Counted from the stretch's first letter, positions 44,425 to 53,055 are shown. The stretch is 64,000 nucleotides of DNA from Candidatus Defluviilinea proxima (GCA_016721115.1 JADKIW010000001.1:3735501-3799500), one strand, 5' to 3'. The notes: a model not told the origin generated them from the letters alone. Program-made: numbers and translations.

Positions 44425-44655
44425 TCAGGCAACCATGCTGATATAAACCGTCTGACTACGTGAACTATATCCGGCATAATACATGACCCCATCCACTGTA
44501 TATTCAGACAGCATGACCGCCCGTCCATCATCGCCGATCTGTTCGACAAACATTGATTTCTTATCAGCCACCCGCGTAACTTTAATATCCCTGTCCCCTG
44601 AATCGGTCTTTCGGCAGTAATTTTCTACGATCGACAACATCTGTTTTGAGTCCAT
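44425..44655 (-). CDS. Small hypothetical protein
   Basis: A 76-aa protein (MDSKQMLSIVENYCRKTDSG...) with a mixed alpha/beta pattern, no membrane helix and no known motif. It lies between the radical SAM gene and the frameshifted zinc-ribbon gene on the same strand. Weak ribosome site (AAGAAGG about 14 nt upstream). Probably real because composition and frame are clean over the full length. Confidence 0.5.
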   Translation of the reverse strand: MDSKQMLSIVENYCRKTDSGDRDIKVTRVADKKSMFVEQIGDDGRAVMLSEYTVDGVMYYAGYSSRSQTVYISMVA

Positions 44656-44689
44656 GGTCTCTGTCGCCTTCTTTCTGATCGCTTTGCCA

Positions 44690-44906
44690 TCAACCTTTGA
44701 GCAAACTTCGAAACCACCGCAAAATTATTGCGCCAGGTTTATTCTGGTCTCTCAGTTGTGCGGCAATTTGCCAATACGTGATTCTCTCTCCGCATTCACA
44801 AATTAAAAATTGCGTATCAGAACCTGCATGGTTTGCCGCATCGTCAATGATAGAGCTTTTGGATATTTTCCTATGACAATGGGGGCATGTAATTTGATTT
44901 CCATGG
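44690..44906 (-). pseudogene. Frameshifted small zinc-ribbon protein gene
   Basis: AGGAG lies 6 nt before ATG 44906, but that frame stops after 34 residues. The -1 frame, from about the fourth codon, reads QITCPHCHRKISKSS, then LICECGERITYWQIAAQL, ending ILRWFRSLLKG and TGA at 44690. Two Cys pairs (CPHC and CECG) form a zinc-ribbon pattern. Adding one A to the GGAAATC stretch after the ATG joins start and ribbon into a 71-aa protein. Either a recent one-base loss, a base-call error or a programmed slip. Confidence 0.6.
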
Positions 44907-45026
44907 TTTTCTCCTGGGCGGCCAAGAACAGAAAATGGTCAGAGCCTGGTTTTCGGCGCTCGAAAATATCCACTTTTATCGGTCGCCCGTGACCGTCATA
45001 CAAAGTTCAACAAAGTGGCACTTTGT

Positions 45027-45236
45027 TCAATGCTTCTTGTTTTTTTTATTTTTACCCGACCCAGTATCTGCCGTATTCGCACCACCTTTATTAAGCGGAG
45101 TGCTTTTATCGTTCATCAATGACTGGACAGGTGAGCGTCCGCTATTGTTTTTTACATCGTTAAAGTTGCTGACACCCACGTTGGAGTGCGGCGTTGTTTT
45201 CTTCGGCTTACGCTTACTGACACCTTTGCGTCCCAT
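45027..45236 (-). CDS. Small, basic, disordered protein
   Basis: A 69-aa protein starting MGRKGVSKRKPKKTTPHSN and ending SGKNKKNKKH: very rich in Lys, Asn, Ser and Gly, no hydrophobic core. The frame is open to 45335, but AAGGAG before ATG 45236 fixes the start. It may bind nucleic acid (inference from charge only). It lies among other small genes and near the second eRF1-like gene. Confidence 0.6.
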   Translation of the reverse strand: MGRKGVSKRKPKKTTPHSNVGVSNFNDVKNNSGRSPVQSLMNDKSTPLNKGGANTADTGSGKNKKNKKH

Positions 45237-45336
45237 GCTTTTCTCCTTATTTTTTAGTCGAAGATTTATAGAGCATTCGACTCGTTGCCCTGTTTCACAC
45301 AAGAAATGAACCGAGCGGGCAGTTATATTAAACAAT

Positions 45337-45528
45337 AGCCTGGCGTGAGTGCCCCTTTAATGGATAAGATGTCATGCCGCTACTGTTGATCGCCAGCGCT
45401 GAGTTAACAAGCTCAACGATCCGGTGTTCGACGTTTGCCGGAGCCACGGAAATTAATTTATGCCGTTCTATAAATCGAACGCCCGATGCTATACGACTAT
45501 GATTTCATATTACAACTAATACTCCCCA
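45337..45528. other. Intergenic stretch without a supported gene
   Basis: About 190 bases with no open frame of interest and no ribosome site. It contains short inverted words (TTAACAAGCTCAA) but no clear structure. Confidence 0.4.
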
Positions 45529-45553
45529 GCGACATCCATCCGCCGGGGAGTAT
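45529..45553 (-). terminator. Hairpin after the second eRF1-like gene
   Basis: ATACTCCCC pairs with GGGGAGTAT around a 7-nt outer loop region; on the minus strand it is followed by a weak T-rich stretch (TAGTTGTAATAT). It starts about 30 nt after the gene's stop. Confidence 0.5.
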
Positions 45554-45581
45554 CAGCATCCGCCACTTGGGGGATGTTACA

Positions 45582-45986
45582 TTAGAAAATGTCGAATTGA
45601 GATCTGGCAGGGAAACGCTTCTCTACTCTTGTTGCGATCTGGATATTTGTTAATTGACCCGCATTCTCTATGCTTACAATGCGCTCTGAAAGTCCCTCCG
45701 CATCAAGGCGTTTTTCGAGTTCGTGTTTGGCAATTTCAGGTCCAAAGATCTGAATTTCTGTTGCGTCACGGATATGGGCGATGATCTTGTCGTAATATTC
45801 ATTGAGACGATTCCAGAAACGCCTGTCACGTATTTCCTCCGGCGCACCATCCCCAGGGACAACGGCGGAGTAAAGAATGTAATGATCCATATCAGACGTG
45901 ATGATCCTTTTTTCTTCCCCATTATTTGTGATACTTACGATAACAGCCTTCTTACGGTCAAGCCACAAACCTACTCTTTTATTCAC
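45582..45986 (-). CDS. Bacterial eRF1/Dom34-like small protein (paralogue B)
   Basis: A 134-aa paralogue of the protein at 39943. The N-terminus MNKRVGLWLDRKKAVIVSI and the C-terminal IQIFGPEIAKHELEKRLDAEG and LTNIQIATRVEKRF align with it, while the middle differs. The start is GTG 45986, with AAGGAGAAATTA before it. It is a single-gene unit with its own hairpin terminator. As for paralogue A, a role in ribosome rescue is suggested only by family resemblance. Confidence 0.72.
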   Translation of the reverse strand: MNKRVGLWLDRKKAVIVSITNNGEEKRIITSDMDHYILYSAVVPGDGAPEEIRDRRFWNRLNEYYDKIIAHIRDATEIQIFGPEIAKHELEKRLDAEGLSERIVSIENAGQLTNIQIATRVEKRFPARSQFDIF

Positions 45987-45989
45987 TAA

Positions 45990-46176
45990 TTTCTCCTTCT
46001 TGATTCACTAAAGCTACAACAACACAGGTGTGCTGTACGGCATCATGCAAACGACATATTAAGCGGAAATGGATTGCTACATCAGATCAATCTTTTCGCT
46101 TCCCAATAATCCCCTCGTGATCGCTCTATTCATAATACTACAATAAACAGAATAATTATGAAGAGATTTACAAAAC
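45990..46176. other. Intergenic stretch between eRF1-like gene and ABC operon
   Basis: About 185 AT-rich bases holding the upstream region of paralogue B (minus strand). I see no gene and no convincing promoter pair. Confidence 0.4.
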
Positions 46177-46209
46177 ACATTGCCGCACTTAAAACAAGTG
46201 CGGCAATGT
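46177..46209 (-). terminator. Terminator of the peptide/oligosaccharide ABC operon
   Basis: A perfect 14-bp stem (ACATTGCCGCACTT / AAGTGCGGCAATGT) with a 5-nt loop, read on the minus strand into GTTTTG. It lies 34 nt after the stop of the last ATPase gene. Confidence 0.75.
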
Positions 46210-46242
46210 AAAAATATTTTTGCAAGATGTGAGATTAAACGA

Positions 46243-47184
46243 TCACGCTTTGGCATGTTTCCAACAGGCTACAGAATGTCCGTGCGAGATTTCAACAAGT
46301 GGAGGTTTCTCACAACATTTATCAAATGCGACAGGACATCGCGCATAGTAGGCACAACCCGTCCAACTGGTTGATTTTTCAGGCTTTGATTCGACTGTTG
46401 CCTTCTCCCATTTTCCATCCAGCCGCGGGACGGATGCCATTAGCATTTTTGTGTAGGGATGAGATGGATTGTCGTATATTTTCTCAGTCAGACCCTTTTC
46501 CAGAACATGTCCTTTATAAAGAATCACGGACTGGTCGCTGATGTAATATCCAAGGCCAAGATCGTGCGTGATAAACAAGATAGATAATCCGCGAGACTTC
46601 AAGTCTGCCAACAAGTTAAGAACGTCAATACGCGTGGATGCGTCCAACATGCTAATTACTTCATCAGCGACAAGGAACTTAATATCCAGCAGCAAGGCGC
46701 GAGCGATCAAGAGACGTTGAAGTTGTCCGCCGCTCAATTGGTGAGGGAACTTATTCAAGACGATCTCAGGATTGAGACCTACAGACTTCAAACAATCGTC
46801 TACTTTTTGTTCCCATTCGCGGTTATTTACATTTGGGAAGAATTCGTCCTTGATAAGTGCAAAGACACGATCCGCTTTGAAGATCGGGTTGTAGGAACTG
46901 AACGGATCTTGAAAGACACCTTGCACTTTTCGATAATATTCCTTCATGGCGTTGCTCTTCAGTGATGCAACATTCATCCCATTAAAGGAAATAGCGCCAT
47001 CACTGATTGATGTTAACCCGAGGATCATTTTACCGATCGTACTCTTTCCGCTTCCACTTTCTCCGATCAAAGAAACAACTTGTGAATCCTCAATCTCAAA
47101 GCTGACCTGATTGACCGCACGTAATTCCTGCCCACCAAAAGTGCCGATCTTGTAAATCTTGGATAAGTTATCGATCTTAAGCAT
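46243..47184 (-). CDS. ABC transporter ATP-binding protein, DppF/OppF type
   Basis: A 313-aa ATPase of a peptide/nickel/oligosaccharide importer. Walker A GESGSGKST, Q-loop in GVFQDPFSSYNP, signature LSGGQLQRLLIA and Walker B FLVADEVISMLDAS. The C-terminal 60 residues hold the oligopeptide-type Cys motif (GCAYYARC...CC), seen in Fe-S-binding OppD/OppF tails. ATG 47184 overlaps by 8 nt the restored end of the first ATPase gene. The last of five transporter genes. Confidence 0.9.
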   Translation of the reverse strand: MLKIDNLSKIYKIGTFGGQELRAVNQVSFEIEDSQVVSLIGESGSGKSTIGKMILGLTSISDGAISFNGMNVASLKSNAMKEYYRKVQGVFQDPFSSYNPIFKADRVFALIKDEFFPNVNNREWEQKVDDCLKSVGLNPEIVLNKFPHQLSGGQLQRLLIARALLLDIKFLVADEVISMLDASTRIDVLNLLADLKSRGLSILFITHDLGLGYYISDQSVILYKGHVLEKGLTEKIYDNPSHPYTKMLMASVPRLDGKWEKATVESKPEKSTSWTGCAYYARCPVAFDKCCEKPPLVEISHGHSVACWKHAKA

Positions 47185-47345
47185 GATTCCCTGTCACTTT
47201 CCAGCAAGCCACATGATGATTTTCTTTCACTTCAACGAAAGGCGGCTCCTCATTGCACTTTGCAAAGGAGAGTGGACAACGATCCTTGAAACGGCAGCCA
47301 GTTGGCGGGTCCAGTAGAAGAGGCGGGTTTCCGGGAATCCCCAGA
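47177..47345 (-). pseudogene. Out-of-frame C-terminal part of the DppD-type ATPase
   Basis: After the run of four G on the minus strand (47339-47342), the +1 frame gives LSGIPGNPPLLLDPPTGCRF, then KDRCPLSFAKCNEEPPFVEV and HHVACWKVTGNHA with a TAA overlapping the next ATG. This is the expected DppD/OppD Cys-rich tail. Losing one G would restore it. Confidence 0.85.
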
Positions 47346-48140
47346 AAGTTTTGTGTTGGCGTATCTCACTCCGACCCTCGGTAAAGATGAAATCAATAAT
47401 TTTGTATAGGGATGCAGAGGATCATGAACAATTGTGTTGGTGGAGGCCTTCTCGGCAGGCTTGCCCGCGTACATGACCATGATGCTGTCGGCGATCTGAT
47501 ATAAGACAGAAATATCGTGCGTGATAATAATCATGCTCTTTACAAATTTCAGGTCGCGGAATTCAACAAGCATCTCGGATACAGCCTGCTGGGTGGATAC
47601 ATCCAATGCCGAGGTGACTTCGTCAGCGATCAGCAATGATGGATCAAGCAGAGTGGATAACACCATGACCATTCTCTGCTTCATGCCACCCGAAAGTTCA
47701 ATGGGATACATGTTCAGCACATCATCTGGCAACTTTACCAGTTTCAACCTTCTCTTTAATTCAGGCAAGACGTCTTCGTAATACACACCACGAGACTCAA
47801 GTAGTTCGGATGTCATCTTGCCGATCTTGCGAGTGGGATTCATGGCACTCATGGCATATTGCGGAATGATGGAAACTTTTTTGAAACGAAATGACTGCAT
47901 TTTCTTTTCGTCCCAGATCGGGAGCGTTTCACCATCCAATAGAACATTACCAGCCACGTACTTTCGCGGTTGGGTTAGATGGATCAAGCTATAACCAAGG
48001 GTGGTTTTGCCACAACCCGACTCGCCAGCCAACCCCATGATCTCGCCATCTTTTATGTTGAAGGTGGCACCATCGAGGGCACTTACATCACCACGCATGG
48101 TTTGATAGTAAATCTTCAGATTCTCGATTTGCAAACTCAT
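47250..48140 (-). CDS. ABC transporter ATP-binding protein, DppD/OppD type (frameshifted near the C-terminus)
   Basis: First ATPase of the importer. As it stands 296 aa. Walker A GESGCGKTT, signature LSGGMKQRMVMVLS, Walker B LLIADEVTSALDVS and the H-loop TH are intact, so ATP hydrolysis should work. From about residue 265 the frame is wrong and ends in SLSTLLCKVQ. ATG 48140 (MSLQIENLKIYYQT) is chosen over 48185 because GGGAGATGTAGC precedes it and the permease stop is 2 nt away. The missing tail normally carries the conserved Cys motif. Confidence 0.85.
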   Translation of the reverse strand: MSLQIENLKIYYQTMRGDVSALDGATFNIKDGEIMGLAGESGCGKTTLGYSLIHLTQPRKYVAGNVLLDGETLPIWDEKKMQSFRFKKVSIIPQYAMSAMNPTRKIGKMTSELLESRGVYYEDVLPELKRRLKLVKLPDDVLNMYPIELSGGMKQRMVMVLSTLLDPSLLIADEVTSALDVSTQQAVSEMLVEFRDLKFVKSMIIITHDISVLYQIADSIMVMYAGKPAEKASTNTIVHDPLHPYTKLLISSLPRVGVRYANTKLSGDSRKPASSTGPANWLPFQGSLSTLLCKVQ

Positions 48141-48141
48141 G

Positions 48142-49026
48142 CTACATCTCCCGCAGTTTTGGATTGAAGACTTCATCCAACCCAACGTTCATAATGTATA
48201 AGCCGCCAACGATCGCTGTGATGCCAATGCCAGGCGGGATGAACCACCACCACATGCCAAGCGGAAGAGCGCTCCACAAAACTGCCATATTCATCATCAT
48301 GCCGAGAGATGTTCCTTGTGTTGGACCCAAGCCGAGAAAATCCAGCGTGGCGGCAGTAAGGATGGCGCCACCAAACATCAAGATGAAAGTCATGAAGAGA
48401 TAGGACGCCATGTTCGGCACGATCTCTGTAAGAATGATCTTGAATGAACTACGCCCACTGAGTTTTGCCAGATCAACGAAATCACGGGTTCGCAAGGTGA
48501 ATGTCTGCGCGCGGATCGCACGCGCCGCCCAAGGCCAGGTAGTGAACCCGATGAAGAGGCTCTCGATGAACACACCGCGCACCTTCACATATGCAGATAA
48601 AACCAACAAGAGAGCCAATGCAGGGATGGTGAGAATGACGTTCGTCAAAATATTCAGGACTTCATCTACAGCGCCACCACGATACCCGGCAGTAAAACCA
48701 ATGGTCATTCCTAAAATCGTAGCCAGCCCGCCGCCGATGATGCCAACCACAAATGTAGAAGAGAGACCATATACAAACTGCGTAAAAACATCTTCGCCAA
48801 AAGATGTGGTCCCAAACCAATAATCAGCCGATGGATGAAATGAAGATGGGCCTACAAAATCGGCTGGTTTATATTTCGTGATCTTCGGCCCAACGAAGGT
48901 CAGAACGAGGAAAAAGAGCACGATCCCCAAACCAATGCGGAGCTTGGCGTTTCTAAATGCAAAATAAAGGATTTCGTTCTTCTGTTTCGGTTTCAAGGAC
49001 TTGGGTTGTATTGTTGCAGTGTCCAT
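48142..49026 (-). CDS. ABC transporter permease, DppC type
   Basis: A 294-aa inner-membrane permease with about six helices. After a cytoplasmic N-terminus and first helix comes the DppC-type extracellular segment HPSADYWFGTTSFGEDVF. The EAA-loop region is LAKLSGRSSFKIILTEIVPN (about 195-215). The start overlaps the stop of the DppB-type gene by one base. Confidence 0.92.
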   Translation of the reverse strand: MDTATIQPKSLKPKQKNEILYFAFRNAKLRIGLGIVLFFLVLTFVGPKITKYKPADFVGPSSFHPSADYWFGTTSFGEDVFTQFVYGLSSTFVVGIIGGGLATILGMTIGFTAGYRGGAVDEVLNILTNVILTIPALALLLVLSAYVKVRGVFIESLFIGFTTWPWAARAIRAQTFTLRTRDFVDLAKLSGRSSFKIILTEIVPNMASYLFMTFILMFGGAILTAATLDFLGLGPTQGTSLGMMMNMAVLWSALPLGMWWWFIPPGIGITAIVGGLYIMNVGLDEVFNPKLREM

Positions 49027-50018
49027 TATCCAGCTCCTCCCTGCATGCCGGTACGAGTTCGGGGGTCTACGATCAGATATGCAATATCGATGGCAAAGTT
49101 AGCCAGCAACACACAGATGACGACGAATAAGAAACATCCCTGAATGAGGAAGTAATCCTCGTTATGAATGGCCTGGAGAATAAGGTAGCCGATCCCCGGA
49201 TAACCAAACACGACCTCGGTTGCCAATGCGCCCGCTACGATCACACCCAATTGAAGGGCAAGCCCGGTCAATTGCGGAAGCATCGCATTCCGAAAAGCAT
49301 ATTTACGAATAAGTTTCTGTGGCGCTCCCAATGCTTCCAAATAGTGGGAATAATCCGATTCAAGCTCATAGATGATCAGGTTACGCATGCCGATAGCCCA
49401 CCCACCAAACTGCACGATAAAGAGTGAGGCGAAAGGCAGAAACCAATGTTGGATCAAACTCCAGATAAATCGCCAGGATAAATGAGGTTGCAGGTCAAAG
49501 CTATATCCCCCAGCCAACGGAAAGATCTTCAAAACGATGGCAAACGTCCATGCGATGAGGATACCTAACCACATATAAGGTGTTGCTGTGAGAATGTATC
49601 CTATAGGAAGCAGGGTGTTATCAAGTTTCTTGTTACGTGCGGCAAAAGCGCCGAAACTGTTTCCAGCAAACCAGCTCAACAAAATAGCAGGGACAAGAAG
49701 CGCGATATCATATGGAATAGCACTGAAGATCACATCCTTGACTGGCGTAGGGAAAAGATAAATACTGGTTCCCAAGTCACCATGAAAGATTGCCACCCAG
49801 AAATTTAGATATTGCTTCCAAACGGGCAGATCCAATCCAAACGCATCCAGATAATAGGTGTACATCTGAGAGACTGCATTCCCACGTAGACCCGCGCGTG
49901 AGATCAAAATGGTGATGGGGTTCCCGGGCATAAAGCGTGGGATCATCCAGTCTACTGTCACTGCGATGAAAAAAGTAAGTATATAGATCAGCAGTTTTCT
50001 TCCAAGGTAACGTCTCAT
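49026..50018 (-). CDS. ABC transporter permease, DppB type
   Basis: A 330-aa permease with about six helices; N-terminal helix MRRYLGRKLLIYILTFF and the usual PGNP turn after it. The EAA loop reads YLEALGAPQKLIRKYAFRNA, then the typical VVAGALATEVVFGYPGIGYL. The ribosome site GGAGATGTA is next to a hairpin that separates it from the binding-protein gene. Confidence 0.93.
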   Translation of the reverse strand: MRRYLGRKLLIYILTFFIAVTVDWMIPRFMPGNPITILISRAGLRGNAVSQMYTYYLDAFGLDLPVWKQYLNFWVAIFHGDLGTSIYLFPTPVKDVIFSAIPYDIALLVPAILLSWFAGNSFGAFAARNKKLDNTLLPIGYILTATPYMWLGILIAWTFAIVLKIFPLAGGYSFDLQPHLSWRFIWSLIQHWFLPFASLFIVQFGGWAIGMRNLIIYELESDYSHYLEALGAPQKLIRKYAFRNAMLPQLTGLALQLGVIVAGALATEVVFGYPGIGYLILQAIHNEDYFLIQGCFLFVVICVLLANFAIDIAYLIVDPRTRTGMQGGAG

Positions 50019-50033
50019 TACATCTCCGCGAGG

Positions 50034-50069
50034 AGGAGGCAGTCACTTGTAAAGAAGTGACTGCCTCCT
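50034..50069 (-). promoter_or_regulatory. Intercistronic hairpin after the binding-protein gene
   Basis: A perfect 15-bp stem (AGGAGGCAGTCACTT / AAGTGACTGCCTCCT) with a 6-nt loop, no T-run. It may stabilise the upstream mRNA segment and lower permease expression relative to the binding protein. Confidence 0.65.
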
Positions 50070-50082
50070 GAATTCAATTAGG

Positions 50083-51894
50083 TTACTGCTGTTCGACGGG
50101 TTTCAAGTCAAGCAACATCTGGATACCGGAGAGGTTCCAGTAGCCACGCCAGCTGGCGGGCAGATAATGGTTGGAGCCATCAGCCGAGGAGGGCCAGTTC
50201 GTCCACACAGCGTTGCTGTATTGGGCCCACAAACCGTTGTACCAAAGCGGGATGGTGGGAAGCTCGGTCAAAGTGATCTTCTGCAACTTGGATGTGATCT
50301 CCTTGATAGCTTCGTCATCGCCGATCTCAACACGATCAAGCTGGTTGAGGAGCTCAAATGCTTCAGGGTTGTCGTAGAGACCATAGTTACCGAACTGAGT
50401 CTGCGAGATGTGTTCCGGTGTAGCGGGGTTCTGGAAGACCCAGTTGTAGTAGTTCCAAACTGTGGAGCTCATCTGTGCTTCGTTCTGGATGGACAGTTCG
50501 AAGGTGCCTTGCAGTTGTGCATCGCGCCAAGCGGGGTACGTGGGATAGTCTGGCTCAATGTTCAAGCCGACAGCTTTCGCATCACGTGAGATGATCTGTA
50601 CAGCGGCCATCCAGTCGGTCCAGCCGGTGGGGCAAGTAACTTTCAATTCGATCTTGGAGCCATCGGGAGTTTCTACAAAGCCGTCGCCATCCAAATCCTT
50701 ATAACCAGCATCGGCAAGGATCTGCTTGGATTTTTCGGGATCATACGTCCAACCCAATTCTGCGACCTGGGCCTTGTCAATGTATTTGTCCTGGGTCGGC
50801 ATGAGACCAGTGGGGTCTGCAGCTCGTACGATACCGGTGTAATCGTTCTCAACGATATCTTTCACGTTGATCGCATAGGCCAAGGCACGGCGGAAGTTCA
50901 CATCATCCAATGGTTTCTTTTGTTCGTTGATGATGAGAGTTGCCACATTGGCAGAGATCATGTACGGGGAGTCGCTGTAATAGGTTTGTACGTTGTAACC
51001 GCCTTTGACAAGTGTTGCTACGCCCGGCAGGAAGTTGTTGCTCAGGTCAAGCCCACCTTGTAGAACCAAACCAAGGGCTACGTTGTTGGAACCGTTTACG
51101 ATGTCCACGATGCGCTTGGGAGCAGGTGTCTTGCCGAAGGCGTTGATGCCCCACCAATTATCATTACGCACCAAGACCTGACGTGATTGGTCATTCGATT
51201 CGAATTTATAGGGGCCAGATCCAACGCCCATCTCATTAGCGCCACCGGTAATATCTGCGGCGTCTCTGTTTTCCCACAGATGTTTCGGAACGATCGGGGT
51301 TTGATAGAAGAACACACCGATTTCCTGATAGGGGGTCTCGTTGAATTTGAATTGGACAGTGAGGTCATCCACTTTTTCCACGGAGGCCAGGAAGTTCCAC
51401 ATTCTCACAAAGTTCAAGGATGCTTTGTATGCGCCATTCGGGTCGGCCAAGTCAAAAGTGAATTTAACATCATCAGCGGTCAACGGCTGACCATCCGCCC
51501 AAGTGAGGCCTTCGCGCAGTTTGACTTCCATTGTTGAGGCATCCACCCATTTCATATCTTCTGCGGCTAACCAGGGAGTAAACGTATCAGCTAGTGGATC
51601 ATAGATATACAAAGTTTCGTAGACCAGACCAATCGTTCCCATGGCATATCCACCACCGTTGAACGGATTCCAACTGGATGGCGGTCCCCATTGTGTGCCA
51701 CTGGTGTAAAGTGTTTCATTACGATTGAACACAACCGGTTCATCCGCTACAGGTGCAGTAGCAACAGGTGCATCATCAGTTGCTGGTACAGATGCAACCT
51801 CAGTTTCGGTTGGAACAGGCGTTTGGCTCTGACATGCGCCGAGCAACATACTTAACATCAATAGTATGCTTAAGATCATTGTCGTGCGTTTCAT
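50083..51894 (-). CDS. Family 5 substrate-binding lipoprotein
   Basis: A 603-aa extracytoplasmic solute-binding protein with a lipobox (LLGAC, Cys20) and a linker rich in Pro, Thr, Val and Ala. SBP family 5 pattern: MEVKLREGLTWADGQPLTADDVKF (the motif spans about 130-155), FRRALAYAINVKDIV and YDPEKSKQILADAGY. Family members bind peptides, nickel chelates or cello-oligosaccharides; the substrate here is unknown. ATG 51894 is supported by AAGGAGAG and the signal peptide, although the frame is open to 51951. Promoter-proximal gene of the operon. Confidence 0.92.
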   Translation of the reverse strand: MKRTTMILSILLMLSMLLGACQSQTPVPTETEVASVPATDDAPVATAPVADEPVVFNRNETLYTSGTQWGPPSSWNPFNGGGYAMGTIGLVYETLYIYDPLADTFTPWLAAEDMKWVDASTMEVKLREGLTWADGQPLTADDVKFTFDLADPNGAYKASLNFVRMWNFLASVEKVDDLTVQFKFNETPYQEIGVFFYQTPIVPKHLWENRDAADITGGANEMGVGSGPYKFESNDQSRQVLVRNDNWWGINAFGKTPAPKRIVDIVNGSNNVALGLVLQGGLDLSNNFLPGVATLVKGGYNVQTYYSDSPYMISANVATLIINEQKKPLDDVNFRRALAYAINVKDIVENDYTGIVRAADPTGLMPTQDKYIDKAQVAELGWTYDPEKSKQILADAGYKDLDGDGFVETPDGSKIELKVTCPTGWTDWMAAVQIISRDAKAVGLNIEPDYPTYPAWRDAQLQGTFELSIQNEAQMSSTVWNYYNWVFQNPATPEHISQTQFGNYGLYDNPEAFELLNQLDRVEIGDDEAIKEITSKLQKITLTELPTIPLWYNGLWAQYSNAVWTNWPSSADGSNHYLPASWRGYWNLSGIQMLLDLKPVEQQ

Positions 51895-52041
51895 CTTGAT
51901 TCTCTCCTTAGTAATATCAAATTGGCTTACATATATCAGAAAGTTTTGCACAAGCTATTAAGTCCCTGGGTCAACACACCTCCTTCTTCGCCACAAAAAA
52001 TATGGAAAATAATGACTGTTTTGATACATTTATTCAAGGTA

Positions 52042-52093
52042 TGGCGCAAAAACATTGAACAGGTCCTGATCACCAGACAATGTTTTTGCGCCA
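52042..52093. repeat. 16-bp perfect inverted repeat, 20-nt loop
   Basis: TGGCGCAAAAACATTG (52042-52057) and CAATGTTTTTGCGCCA (52078-52093) are exact inverted copies. No T-run follows on either strand. It is in the probable 5' leader of the transporter mRNA and could be a regulatory RNA stem or a small mobile repeat. Confidence 0.7.
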
Positions 52094-52187
52094 CACCCAC
52101 AAGCAGAGGAGAAGAAGCCTCTGACTCACCTATGCCTACTATAGTGTGTACCCGTTTAAAAATCACCCATCTGGGGTATAGTCTTAT

Positions 52188-52225
52188 GCCTAGTCAACGG
52201 TATAGGTTAACGCTGTTAACCCGTT
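52188..52225. promoter_or_regulatory. Operator-like palindrome with GTTAAC halves
   Basis: GGTTAACGCTGTTAACC is a 17-bp palindrome around GCT, flanked by the outer inverted pair TCAACG and CGTTGA. The 17-bp core resembles LacI-type operators in length and symmetry. A related GTTAACGTTAAC occurs upstream of the phosphonate operon at 63847-63858. Confidence 0.5.
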
Positions 52226-52356
52226 GATGATGTTTTCATAACAAAAGGGTGAGGAATTAATGAGAGAGGCTTCAGGCTGGGTGCCAAAGCCCATAGAACA
52301 AGGATCAACTCATGGGTAGAATGACCCGGCGGTTTTCCATCCAACACCACATGCAA

Positions 52357-52399
52357 GGATTGAAAAAACTCCACTGACTTAGTGGAGTTTTTTCAATCC
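52357..52399 (-). terminator. Strong terminator of the two-component pair
   Basis: A perfect 19-bp stem (GGATTGAAAAAACTCCACT / AGTGGAGTTTTTTCAATCC) with a 5-nt loop and a built-in T6. It lies 18 nt after the response-regulator stop and works in either direction. Confidence 0.92.
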
Positions 52400-52416
52400 A
52401 GAAGAACTGGTATGCG

Positions 52417-53052
52417 TTAGATCAGTTTGTTTTGTATCGCCACAGTGACAGCCGCCACGCGGTTCTCCACTCGTAGCTTCATGAGGATATTGCCGATATG
52501 AAATTTGACGGTTGAGAGGCTTACAACCAAACGCTCTGCGATCTGTGTGTTATTCAAACCTTCCACCATCAGTTTCAAAACATCACGCTCACGGTCTGTT
52601 AGCTCGTCGATATCTTTGGCATGTGTATGAGCATGGACAAGCGCCGCCGCAGCCTCCGGCGAGAGAGTCATGCGACCATGATGGGCAGAACGAATGGCGG
52701 CGGCAAGCTCCTGCGCCGAAGTGTTCTTCATCAAGTAGCCGATGGCACCAGCATTCAATGCGCCTTGCACCAGAGCATCATCTTGAAAACTCGTCAGCGC
52801 GAGAACATGCACAGAGGGATACTTTTCATGGATGCGACGTGTGGCGGTCAAACCATCTGTGCCAGGCATCATCATATCCATCAACACTACATCAGGCTTC
52901 AACAAGCCACACAGTGTGAAGGCGTCCTCTCCGTTTTCGGCCTCGCCCACCAACTCCATATCGGGCAGGGCAGAGAGAAAAGCTCCCAACCCCGAACGCA
53001 CAACAGGATGGTCGTCTACCAACATCACACGAATTAAATTTGTAGCATTCAT
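52417..53052 (-). CDS. NarL/LuxR-type response regulator
   Basis: A 211-aa regulator. Receiver (1-122) with LVDDHPVVRSGL, phospho-acceptor Asp59 in LMDMMMPGTDG, a Thr/Ser in LALTSFQ and Lys in GYLMKNTS. C-terminal LuxR helix-turn-helix with LTDRERDVLKLM and AERLVVSLSTVKFHIGNI. Partner of the kinase gene that ends 4 nt upstream. It probably regulates one of the flanking importers (inference). Confidence 0.94.
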   Translation of the reverse strand: MNATNLIRVMLVDDHPVVRSGLGAFLSALPDMELVGEAENGEDAFTLCGLLKPDVVLMDMMMPGTDGLTATRRIHEKYPSVHVLALTSFQDDALVQGALNAGAIGYLMKNTSAQELAAAIRSAHHGRMTLSPEAAAALVHAHTHAKDIDELTDRERDVLKLMVEGLNNTQIAERLVVSLSTVKFHIGNILMKLRVENRVAAVTVAIQNKLI

Positions 53053-53055
53053 TTT

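Larger units (their letters stand above)
51895..52356. other. Long regulatory region before the family 5 transporter operon
   Basis: About 460 bases without a supported gene. It holds a 16-bp inverted repeat (52042-52093) and an operator-like palindrome (52193-52218), both listed separately. A TTGACT on the minus strand near 52193-52198 could be a -35 box; no matching -10 is convincing. Confidence 0.5.

Noticed and set aside
51922..52227. A 101-residue open frame on the plus strand upstream of the family 5 operon
   Set aside because: No ribosome site or family motif; it crosses the 16-bp inverted repeat and the operator-like palindrome, so regulatory DNA is the better reading.
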